Shown piece by piece: positions 8,932-16,233 of a DNA stretch of 64,000 nt. The DNA is taken from the NCBI RefSeq assembly GCF_004339745.1, contig NZ_SMGP01000002.1, positions 744,001 through 808,000 of the forward strand. Direction: 5' to 3'. The translations under genes and the position numbers were made by a program. How positions within the stretch are numbered: position 1 is the first letter of the stretch; the number at the start of each line of letters is the position of its first letter. Source of the DNA: Paraburkholderia sp. BL9I2N2 (GTDB lineage Bacteria; Pseudomonadota; Gammaproteobacteria; Burkholderiales; Burkholderiaceae). A model generated the notes under the pieces. That model was not told where the DNA came from. It was given only the letters and a program-made list of their open reading frames with translations, and searched no databases.

Positions 8932-9060
8932 CTACACCTGATTCAGCAGCGCTTCGCCCTCTTTCAGTCTGCGGCAATTCTCGACCAGCAGCGCAATGCT
9001 GCGCGAGAGAGTCTGCGGGGTGAGCCATGCCACGTGAGGCGTAGCGATTTCACCGGCCAC
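8932..9060 (-). pseudogene. C-terminal relic of a D-2-hydroxyacid dehydrogenase
   Basis: Forty-two codons ending in TAG encode VAGEIATPHVAWLTPQTLSRS followed by IALLVENCRRLKEGEALLNQV. This resembles the extreme C-terminus of D-isomer-specific 2-hydroxyacid dehydrogenases, where TPHVAW precedes the last helix. An in-frame stop lies directly upstream at 9061-9063 and no start is present, so the other 270 or so residues are gone. The 8760-8930 stretch next to it shows no recognisable gene. Confidence 0.6.
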
Positions 9061-9094
9061 TCAGATGGAACAGCGCATAGGACACGCGTTTCGC

Positions 9095-9892
9095 TCAATT
9101 TGCAGGCGTCGCCGAAAGCGGTTCGAGCCCTGTCCTCGAAATCGCGGATGCCGCGTCCGGCGACGACAGAAAATGGATCAGCGCCGCTGCGCCGGCTGGA
9201 TTTTTCGCACTGGTGGCGATGCCCCCGGAGAACACCGTGTACCACTGCACCTCTGCGGGCAAACTGCCGACTACCGTCACCCCCTTCACCGTTAACAGTT
9301 CGACGATCTGTTGAATTCCGAGCTCGGCTTCTCCATTCGCGACTGCATCGGCGACTTGCCCGGCCGGAATCATGCGGCTCTTGCTCTGCATCCGCCCCGC
9401 GATGCCGAGACGCCAGAACAGCTCGCTGCCGACAAAGACGCCACTCGGGCTGTCCGGATAGACGATCGACCTCGCTGCGAGCAGCGCTCGCCGTAATGCG
9501 TCGACCGAACTGATATCCGGCTTTGGCGCCCCCTGGCGAACCACCATGCCGATTGCCGAGCGTGCCAGGTCCACCTTACTGTCCGGCAAGACCTTGCCGG
9601 CATTGATCTGTTCGTCGAGCGCATACCCAACCACGATCAGCACGTCGGCCCACTCGCCACGCGCAAGCCGCACAGGGATCGCATTCGCGGCCGTACCTAC
9701 CGCGGGCCCCCAGACGGTGATTAGCTTACGGCCGGTCGACTCTTCGAATTGCGGGCCCAGGTCGCGATAGGCTGACGCAAACCCGCCCGAAATCATCACC
9801 TTGACTTCGTCTGCCCATGCGGCCCCGCTGCCTAATAACGCGCCCGCTACGCAGAACGCAAGTGCGCGAATCCTCAGCTTGCGGATAGTCAC
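9095..9892 (-). CDS. ModA-like periplasmic substrate-binding protein
   Basis: A 265-residue exported protein with a GTG start. Residues 1-27 form a signal peptide (RIRALAFCVAGALLGSGAAWA, cleavage before DEV). The mature part is a type II binding fold of the ModA/SBP_bac_11 group: VKVMISGGFASAYRDLGPQFEESTGRKL, then ADVLIVVGYALDEQINAGKV, and a C-terminal domain GIQQIVELL with NPAGAAALIHFLSSPDAASAISRTGLEP. This is the usual oxyanion-binding architecture, but molybdate is not assured and many homologues are of unknown ligand. No ABC permease or ATPase is next to it, so it is an orphan. Confidence 0.75.
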   Translation of the reverse strand: MTIRKLRIRALAFCVAGALLGSGAAWADEVKVMISGGFASAYRDLGPQFEESTGRKLITVWGPAVGTAANAIPVRLARGEWADVLIVVGYALDEQINAGKVLPDSKVDLARSAIGMVVRQGAPKPDISSVDALRRALLAARSIVYPDSPSGVFVGSELFWRLGIAGRMQSKSRMIPAGQVADAVANGEAELGIQQIVELLTVKGVTVVGSLPAEVQWYTVFSGGIATSAKNPAGAAALIHFLSSPDAASAISRTGLEPLSATPAN

Positions 9893-10056
9893 GGCCCCGC
9901 CCCATGTCGATCGAATGGCTTAGTCTGGATATGCATCGAGTGCAAGAGCGGAGCAGGTTCCGAAGATATAACGGCCATTCAGCCGGTCTGCGGTGAAGGA
10001 GAACCCCGCAGGCCCATCGTCCATTCGTCTGGTTCCACCCGCGCCCCCCTCAAAAA

Positions 10057-11655
10057 TCAATCGACCCGCATCGAACGCCGTAACCATCCTGTCACTGTCT
10101 CTTTCGAGCACGCGCAGCTACGCCAGCCGATATGCGCGTCAGGCCGCACGCCCCACACTGTGCCGCCTGAGGCACGAAGCGCGATAGTGAATTCATTTGC
10201 CGCATCCGTGAGCACCGTGAACTGCTCATTGGCAGGCACGTCACATCCCGGTGCCGCGATCAACACCGCAGACGCCAACTCACGAGGCAGGGCATCGAGC
10301 GCAGAGCACCCCTCGACGAACGCATCATATTGTGCGCCGGGTGCATCGATATAGCCGAGCAGGACATGCCGCCCCCGGCCGACATATTCATGCAGGCGCT
10401 GCGCATGGCCGACGAACCTTTGCTGGAAGCCGCCCACTTCGGGAACACGATCGCCGGGCGCGGGTAACGTCGCGTCCATCTCGGGACACTCGTCGGCGAC
10501 GATGCGACTGCCTCGATACGTGATGAGCAACTGGGTTTCGCGCATGGCCGGTGTCGCCGCCTCGCGAGCGAACACCGCATTCAGCGCCGCGCTCGTCGAT
10601 CGAACGACGTCGACCCCGACGGGATGCCGTTCTTCTGAATAGCTCTCGAGCAATTCAGGCTGTGCGAGGTCCCTCGCCGCGAGCGATAGCTTCCACGCCA
10701 GATTGTGTGCATCCTGCAACCCCGTATTCATACCCTGACCGCCCACCGGAGGATGGATATGCGCCGCGTCGCCGGCAATGAACACGCGGCCCCGGGCATA
10801 GGCAGGCACGATGCGATGGCTGACCCGGTAGACCGACGACCAGCGCATCGACGACAGCCGCGTGTTATCCGGTAACGCCGGCAGGAGCAGCTCGCACATC
10901 TTATCGAAATCGGGCGACGGAGTATCGACAAGCGCCGCCTTGTCTTCAGGCACGATGATCGAGAGCCGGTAGCGTTGCTCCGAGCCGCGAACCGGAACCG
11001 CCGCGAGCGAAGCTTTCGGGCGTTTCCCCGCGCTCCAGTCGAACCGATACATGGGTCCCCGGGGCAGGTCCCATTCCACGTCGAGATCGGCGAGCGCGAA
11101 TGTTTGCGGGTATTGACCGCCTTCGAACGCAAGACCAAGCGTCGAGCGAACCTTGCTGTGCGCGCCATCGCAGCCCACGAGCCAACGGCAACGCAGGGTG
11201 TGCGTTTGCCCGCTGGAATCGGTGAGTTGCGCGTGGACCGCACCCTCGCGCTCTTCGAAAGCGACCAGCTCGACGCCATACTCCACACGTCCGCCCTGCG
11301 CAGCGAGTGCGGCCTCGAGCAGGCGTTCCGTTTCGAACTGCGCGAGCGACAGCGAGCCGTACGGCAGGCCTTGCCCCTGAATGCTCATACTGCGTGCGGG
11401 GACAGGCGTACCGTCCTGCCACGTTTGAACGCCGGTGAGCCATACGCCGGCTTCGATCGCGCGTCGGGCGATGCCGATGTCTTCGAAAATCTCGATGGTG
11501 CGTGGGGTAACTCCGAGCGCCTTGCAATAGAAAATCCGGGCGGGCATACGGTCGACGAGGCGCACATCGACGCCGTCGCGTCGCAACTCTGTCGCGAGCA
11601 ATAGACCGACCGGGCCGGCGCCGACGATCAGTATGTCTGGAGCATCGTTCGACAT
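10057..11655 (-). CDS. FAD-dependent aromatic monooxygenase
   Basis: A 532-residue class A flavoprotein hydroxylase (PheA/TfdB/MhpA-like). Visible are the N-terminal dinucleotide fold ILIVGAGPVGLLLATELRRDGVDVRLVDR, the DG motif region WLVGCDGAHSKVRSTLG, and the second FAD motif GRVFIAGDAAHIHPPVGGQGMNTGLQDAHNLAWKL. It would hydroxylate a phenolic or related ring with NAD(P)H and oxygen. The last 25 residues after HIGWR look atypical (SCACSKETVTGWLRRS), while the neighbouring frame continues open to 9920; a late frameshift is possible but unproven. It is preceded by no obvious operon partner. Confidence 0.88.
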   Translation of the reverse strand: MSNDAPDILIVGAGPVGLLLATELRRDGVDVRLVDRMPARIFYCKALGVTPRTIEIFEDIGIARRAIEAGVWLTGVQTWQDGTPVPARSMSIQGQGLPYGSLSLAQFETERLLEAALAAQGGRVEYGVELVAFEEREGAVHAQLTDSSGQTHTLRCRWLVGCDGAHSKVRSTLGLAFEGGQYPQTFALADLDVEWDLPRGPMYRFDWSAGKRPKASLAAVPVRGSEQRYRLSIIVPEDKAALVDTPSPDFDKMCELLLPALPDNTRLSSMRWSSVYRVSHRIVPAYARGRVFIAGDAAHIHPPVGGQGMNTGLQDAHNLAWKLSLAARDLAQPELLESYSEERHPVGVDVVRSTSAALNAVFAREAATPAMRETQLLITYRGSRIVADECPEMDATLPAPGDRVPEVGGFQQRFVGHAQRLHEYVGRGRHVLLGYIDAPGAQYDAFVEGCSALDALPRELASAVLIAAPGCDVPANEQFTVLTDAANEFTIALRASGGTVWGVRPDAHIGWRSCACSKETVTGWLRRSMRVD

Positions 11656-12034
11656 GTCAACGAATCCTCAAGATGAGCCGCGGGACGGCTGCCAGTCACG
11701 CCGGACTATCGATTCCTTATACAAATTGCCGAGATACGCAGGGTGACAGAGGCGGCGCTCTCGTGTTCGCGCAAGCGTCGAACGACGGCAGCTCGTGCAA
11801 ACAGCTTACGCATATCGGGAGTGTCGCTCTGCAGCTTCTGTCGAAATGTAGTCCCGAATTCAACTGTTTGCGCGCATTTTCGACATTTTCATGTAGCTCC
11901 CGTGGCAGTGTCGAATGTCCATTGCTGGCCGCACTCGGTAGCCCATCCTGCAGCGCGGACAATCCGCCCGAACTTCTAAAATCGTTGTCGCAGCATCGCT
12001 TGTGACGGGCCGCCGGTACATTCGGCGTCGCTTT
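11656..12034. other. Intergenic stretch without an intact gene
   Basis: About 380 bases upstream of the monooxygenase. No open frame here has convincing coding character. The only hint is the weak recombinase-like relic listed at 11706-11861. A promoter for the leftward monooxygenase must lie in the proximal part, but no clear motif stands out. Confidence 0.5.
11706..11861 (-). pseudogene. Possible C-terminal relic of a serine recombinase (weak)
   Basis: The minus-strand frame ending in TAG at 11706 reads FRQKLQSDTPDMRKLFARA and later VTLRIS. It recalls the end of proteobacterial resolvase/recombinase proteins, where a DTPxRKAYxR helix is followed by an IRIS strand. There is no start and no catalytic domain. 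The resemblance is short and recalled from family patterns only. Confidence 0.2.
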
Positions 12035-12262
12035 TTCATGCGACCGGTCGGCGCGATGATCATCGGCGCTTACGCGGACCGCGTGAGACGCCGCGCAGCG
12101 ATGACGAGGACCTGCTGGATGATGGCTCTGGGAACCGCCGCGCTCGGCCTGTGCCCGTCGTTTGCCAGCATTGGTGTGATTGCGCCGCTCGTCGTCAGCG
12201 CCGCTCGATCGTCAGCGCCGCTCGATCGTCAGGGCTTTGCCGTCGGCGGCGACATCGTGAAC
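12035..12262 (+). pseudogene. Relic of an MHS-family MFS transporter
   Basis: The frame reads FMRPVGAMIIGAYADRVRRR, then MMALGTAALGLCPSFASIGVIAPLVV, and QGFAVGGD. These match helices 2 to 4 of metabolite:H+ symporters (RPLGAxxxGxxADRxGRR, MALGTxxIGLxPSYxxIG, RLLQGFAVGGE). The expected short link before QGFAVGG is replaced by a 17-base tandem duplication, and nothing recognisable follows. The N-terminal helix and all later helices are absent. It is a fragment left by deletion. Confidence 0.65.
12194..12232. repeat. 17-bp tandem duplication inside the MHS relic
   Basis: The unit GTCAGCGCCGCTCGATC occurs at 12194-12210 and again at 12211-12227, followed by a partial third copy GTCAG. It interrupts the MHS transporter relic just before the QGFAVGG segment and adds codons not found in the family. 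Confidence 0.9.
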
Positions 12263-12621
12263 TGGCGATCCCACGTCCACAGCCTGGTATGTGGCGCCGG
12301 CGTGTGCGGTGAGCTTCTCTGCGCTGATGCTTTTCAAGGAACGGCGCTTCGAAGCGGCCAATTGCGGTGCGTCCGCAGCCGACGCGTTTTGCCGGTCGCA
12401 GGGAATGGGGAACGCCGTGAGCTTTGCTGTCAAAGCGGATGTACCGCTGACCATCGTGACATCGAGCAAACGCAACTGTCGGCATCTGGGATGCAAGGCG
12501 TTCGAGCGGGTCGATTGCGGGACGCGCAAATAGCCGTTGCATCCATTCAAGCCATCGAGTGACATCTCAAGGCATGACTGGCGGATGGAACGTCGAAGCC
12601 GACACACATAATCCCCCAGAT
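12263..12621. other. Stretch without a recognisable gene
   Basis: About 360 bases between the MHS relic and the Rrf2 gene. Open frames exist on both strands, but none has a plausible start, ribosome site or family signature. It is best read as decayed DNA continuing from the relic. Confidence 0.45.
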
Positions 12622-13071
12622 TCAGCCACGTTTTTTCGATGGTTGCGATGCGAGAGTATCTGCGAGTACCGCTTCGATCGTCGTGGCGGCAAGCGTCTTT
12701 CGAACGCCATTATCGATCGAATCATAGACGTGGCTCAGCGTCGACCCGATGCCTCGCCCGACGGGGCAAGCCTGACTCGGTTTCGAAGGGTGCAGCGCGA
12801 AGCGTGCACCCTCTTCAAGCGCATCAAAGACGTCGAGCAAACTGATTGCGTCCGCACTCCTCGTCAGACGCCATCCCGCATTGACACCGCGATAACTCTC
12901 GACAAGCCCGCCTTTCGCAAGCAACCCAAGCGTCCGACGAATCACCACCGGATTGGTGTTGACGCTCGCAGCGATGCGATCGGATGTGACCGGGTCAGAA
13001 CTGCGCCGCGCGACGAGCGCCATCCACGCCAGGATGTGGGTCGCCACGGTCAAGCGGCTGTTGGCGCTCAT
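12622..13071 (-). CDS. Rrf2-family transcriptional regulator without Fe-S cysteines
   Basis: A 149-residue winged-helix protein. The N-terminal half reads LTVATHILAWMALVARRSSDPVTSDRIAASVNTNPVVIRRTLGLLAKGGLVESYRGVNAGWRLTRSADAISLLDVFDAL, the classical Rrf2 layout with SxxIA, a recognition helix and a GGxxL-like wing. IscR and NsrR use three cysteines for a cluster; here only one cysteine (QACPVG) remains in that region, so it resembles the YwnA-type, probably ligand- or thiol-sensing members. It is divergent from an Old Yellow Enzyme gene, and matching palindromes lie before both genes, which points to control of that enzyme and of itself. Confidence 0.88.
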   Translation of the reverse strand: MSANSRLTVATHILAWMALVARRSSDPVTSDRIAASVNTNPVVIRRTLGLLAKGGLVESYRGVNAGWRLTRSADAISLLDVFDALEEGARFALHPSKPSQACPVGRGIGSTLSHVYDSIDNGVRKTLAATTIEAVLADTLASQPSKKRG

Positions 13072-13097
13072 GGAAAGTCTCTGTTAGTCGGTTTAGT

Positions 13098-13116
13098 TGT
13101 AACTATATTCGTTACA
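13098..13116. promoter_or_regulatory. Rrf2 operator, regulator side
   Basis: TGTAAC, seven bases, GTTACA. It lies 27 bases upstream of the Rrf2 start codon and shares half-sites and spacing exactly with the site at 13313-13331. Rrf2 proteins bind such dyads, so autoregulation is likely. Confidence 0.7.
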
Positions 13117-13312
13117 GCATGGGTAGTCAATCCTGCCATGTCTGATAATCCCGGCGACATAGCGCGTTCCCCGCCTTAAAAGACGGACGATTTCGGGCTA
13201 CACGCATCGTCCCATTGGCGTGACGAAACCACCCTGCCCCCGTCATTCGAGTCCCGGCGACGACGCCTCGTCACGAGAAGAGACTTGTGTTGATGGTCTG
13301 GATAGTTTATGT

Positions 13313-13331
13313 TGTAACAACTATTGTTACA
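13313..13331. promoter_or_regulatory. Rrf2 operator, oxidoreductase side
   Basis: TGTAACAA, CTA, TTGTTACA: an 8-base perfect inverted repeat containing the same TGTAAC-N7-GTTACA core as the site at 13098-13116. It sits about 105 bases before the probable ATG of the divergent alkene reductase gene, within the expected promoter. Confidence 0.75.
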
Positions 13332-13436
13332 TCGAATGCGCTGTAACGATAAACGTATGGCTTGCGACGCTCCATAACCAATGGAAACGGAGCATCCGTT
13401 CTTGCTACTTTCAACACCGAAATGAGAAGCCCGCAG

Positions 13437-14504
13437 ATGTCCACACTCTTCGATCCCATCCAGATTGGCGCGCTGAAGTTGTCGAACCGCATTGTCATGG
13501 CACCGCTCACACGCATGCGCGCGTTCGCCGAGCGCAGTCCAGGTGTCCTCCACGCGCACCACTACGCATTGCGTGCGAGCGCAGGACTCGTCATTACCGA
13601 AGCCACTTCCGTCACGCCTCAGGGCGTTGGCTATCCCAACACTCCGGGCATCTGGTCCGAAAAGCAGATTGCCGGCTGGAAAGAGGTGACGTCAGCGGTA
13701 CACGATGCGGGTGGTCTGATCGTCTCGCAGTTGTGGCACGTCGGGCGAGTTTCCGACCCGCTCTACCACGACGGCCAACTTCCCGTCGCCCCCAGCGCCG
13801 TTGCGCCGGAAGGCCATGTCACCCGCGTGCGGCCTCAGCGTCCGTACACCGTACCGCGCGCACTGGAGACCGAAGAAATTCCCGGTATCGTCGAGGATTT
13901 CCGGATTGGCGCCGCAAACGCACAACGCGCTGGTTTTGATGGTGTCGAACTGCACGCGGCAAATGGTTACCTGTTCGATCAGTTCCTGCACGACGGATCG
14001 AACCTGCGGACCGACCGTTATGGCGGCTCGATCGAGAACCGTGCGCGCTTCCTGCTGGAGGCAGTCGATGCGTTGCTCACGGTTTGGCCCGCGGACCGCA
14101 TCGGCGTGCATCTGAACCTGATGTCGAGTTCATACTCGATGCACGACTCGGATCCGCGCGCGCTGTTCACTTATGTCGCCGAGCAACTCAACGCACGCAA
14201 CATCGCTTTCATTTTCGCGCGCGAGGCGCTGGATCGCGGCGACGATCGCATCGGCCGTGACGTGCGGCGCATCTTCAAAGGGGCCTACATCCTCAATGAA
14301 GGGCTGACGCGGGAGAGCGCGGAACGGGCCATCGAACGCGGCGACGCGGACGCGGCAGCGTTTGGTCGTCCTTTCATCGCCAACCCTGATCTGGTGGAGC
14401 GCTTTCGACGCGGTGCGCCGCTCAACGCGGTCAATCCGGAAACCATCTACACGGACGACGAAACCGGCTACAACGACTATCCGCTGCTAGATGAAGCTGT
14501 GTGA
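13437..14504 (+). CDS. Old Yellow Enzyme-family alkene reductase
   Basis: A 355-residue FMN-dependent NAD(P)H:ene reductase that reduces activated C=C bonds of enones, nitro compounds or quinones. Seen in order: MSTLFDPIQIGALKLSNRIVMAPLTR, the FMN-binding GLVITEATSVTPQGVGYPNTPGIW, LWHVGRVSDP, and the active-site region GVELHAANGYLFDQFLHDGSN with RTDRYGGSIENRARFLLEAV. The C-terminal AAFGRPFIANPDLVERF is also typical. The ATG at 13437 gives the family N-terminus; the frame is open from 13362. The divergent Rrf2 regulator and shared operator make it an inducible detoxification enzyme (inference). Confidence 0.92.
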   Translation: MSTLFDPIQIGALKLSNRIVMAPLTRMRAFAERSPGVLHAHHYALRASAGLVITEATSVTPQGVGYPNTPGIWSEKQIAGWKEVTSAVHDAGGLIVSQLWHVGRVSDPLYHDGQLPVAPSAVAPEGHVTRVRPQRPYTVPRALETEEIPGIVEDFRIGAANAQRAGFDGVELHAANGYLFDQFLHDGSNLRTDRYGGSIENRARFLLEAVDALLTVWPADRIGVHLNLMSSSYSMHDSDPRALFTYVAEQLNARNIAFIFAREALDRGDDRIGRDVRRIFKGAYILNEGLTRESAERAIERGDADAAAFGRPFIANPDLVERFRRGAPLNAVNPETIYTDDETGYNDYPLLDEAV

Positions 14505-14584
14505 AAGAGGCGTGCGATGGGCTTCCGGTATAAAGGATCGACCCGGGTACATGGCAGCTCGCCCAGTGAGAGGCGTCTGCCTTG

Positions 14585-16051
14585 CTATTGAGATATCTTT
14601 TCCAGTTCAATACCCTTCGTGCGCGGTCCCATCAATCCAATCGCCAGCATCACGATCAGCATCGCCCCGGCGATAAACACGAACACGCCGCTAGTGCCGA
14701 AGTGCTTCAACACCGCTGCAATCAGAAAGGCTGTGAAAATCGCGGAAAACCGGCTCCACGAGTAAACGAAACCCACCGCGCGCGCTCGAATGCTGGTCGG
14801 AAAAAGCTCAGTCTGATACGCATGGAAGCTATACGAAATGATGTTGCCCGCGAGCGTCAGACACACGCCGAGACTGACCAGCAACACCGCGCCCGCCGCC
14901 TGACTGAACCACAGGCCGCAGACGATATTCACGCCTGCCATCACCACGATCACCGTCTTGCGCTCGAAGCGGTCGCCGATAAAAAGCCCGATCACCGGAC
15001 CGATTGGCGCGGCCAGCGCGATCACGCTCGAATACATGAGGCTGGTGGTGATCGTAATGCCCTGCTTGATGAGCAGCGTGGGCACCCAGTTCGCGAAGCC
15101 ATAGAAGCCCACGGTCTGGAAGATATTGAAGATCGTCATCATCAGCGTGCGGCTGCGGTACGGCGGCACCCACATATCGCGGAAGCTGCCGCGCGGTGCG
15201 ACCGGCGCCGGCGGCGCGGGCGGCGGCAACTCGCGGCCATACTCGCGGCGCACTTTCGCTTCGAGTTCGGTCATCACGCGATCGGCTTCGGCAAGACGCC
15301 CTTGCTGCGCGAGCCAGCGCGGGCTCTCCGGCAACGCGCGACGGATCCACCATACGAAGAGCGCACCATGTGCGCCGATCAGCACGACCCAGCGCCAACC
15401 GTCGAGGCCGAGCAGCGTGCGCGGCACCAGCAGATACGACAGAAACGCCACCACGGGCACCGCGGTAAAGCCGACCGCCTGCTCGCATGCAAACGCGCGG
15501 CCACGAATCTGCTTGGGCACCAGTTCGGAGATATATGTGCCAATCGTCACCAGTTCGACGCCGATGCCGATCCCCGCCACGAAGCGCCAGAAGTTCAGAC
15601 CCGTGGCCGACTCCTGAAACGCCATCACGACGTTGGCCGCCGTGTACCACAGCAGCGAATACGTGAACACGGCGCGGCGTCCGAAGCGATCCGCCAGAAA
15701 CCCACACGCGATCGTGCCGATAAAGAGGCCGCTGAACAGCGCCGCGATAAAACTCGCGACGCCGGTCGAGCCGAACAGGCCGTGCGTGGTCGCCGTCAGC
15801 AGACCGCTTTTGACGAGGCCCGGCGCGACGTAGCCGGAGTACAGCAGATCGTAGAGTTCGAAGAAGAAGCCGAGGCTCAGTAGCACCACCAGCTTCCAGA
15901 CGGAGCGCGTGGCGGGCAGCCGGTCGAGGCGCGCGGAAATGCTGCCGGCGTCGAGCGGCGCGGCCGCAGCGGTGCGACTGGCCGCGCTATCGGAATGCGC
16001 CGCGCCGCCGTTCTTCTTCGCGACGGAGCCGGCGTGATCTGGGGATGCCAT
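14585..16051 (-). CDS. MFS transporter (AAHS/MHS-like organic acid carrier)
   Basis: A 488-residue carrier with a 45-residue Ala-rich cytoplasmic N-terminus before helix 1 (WKLVVLLSLGFFFELYDLLYSGYVAPG). Signature loops are GFLADRFGRRAVFT after helix 2, ELVPKQIRGRAFACEQ, RALPESPRWLAQQGRLAEADRV in the central loop, and ELFPTSIRARAVGFVYSWSR. The helix-1 FELYDL motif is common in carriers for carboxylates. It lies 182 bases downstream of the aconitase-family gene in the same direction, with AAAGGAG before its ATG, so it probably imports the substrate of that enzyme. Confidence 0.88.
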   Translation of the reverse strand: MASPDHAGSVAKKNGGAAHSDSAASRTAAAAPLDAGSISARLDRLPATRSVWKLVVLLSLGFFFELYDLLYSGYVAPGLVKSGLLTATTHGLFGSTGVASFIAALFSGLFIGTIACGFLADRFGRRAVFTYSLLWYTAANVVMAFQESATGLNFWRFVAGIGIGVELVTIGTYISELVPKQIRGRAFACEQAVGFTAVPVVAFLSYLLVPRTLLGLDGWRWVVLIGAHGALFVWWIRRALPESPRWLAQQGRLAEADRVMTELEAKVRREYGRELPPPAPPAPVAPRGSFRDMWVPPYRSRTLMMTIFNIFQTVGFYGFANWVPTLLIKQGITITTSLMYSSVIALAAPIGPVIGLFIGDRFERKTVIVVMAGVNIVCGLWFSQAAGAVLLVSLGVCLTLAGNIISYSFHAYQTELFPTSIRARAVGFVYSWSRFSAIFTAFLIAAVLKHFGTSGVFVFIAGAMLIVMLAIGLMGPRTKGIELEKISQ

Positions 16052-16153
16052 CTTGTCTGTCTCCTTTGTCGACCAGAGTTGGCGCTTTAGCGCTTACTCC
16101 GGTCCCATGCAACATAGTTGCCGATGATTCTGGCGAAAGAATAAGCCTCGCCG

Positions 16154-16172
16154 GGCCGGTCTCGTGCCGGCC
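16154..16172. promoter_or_regulatory. GC hairpin between aconitase-family and MFS genes
   Basis: GGCCGG, seven bases, CCGGCC. It lies 62 bases after the aconitase-family stop, in the 182-base gap. No U-tract follows on either strand, so it is more likely an attenuating or mRNA-stabilising hairpin than a strong terminator. Confidence 0.3.
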
Positions 16173-16233
16173 TCTCGTACTTTTGCGCGTCACACGCACC
16201 ACGATCTGCCGGGCCCAAGGTCCGGCCAGCATT

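Noticed and set aside
9920..10130. Possible frameshift at the end of the FAD monooxygenase gene
   Set aside because: The neighbouring frame stays open, but neither tail matches a family C-terminus that I can recognise. Noted in the gene entry, not claimed.
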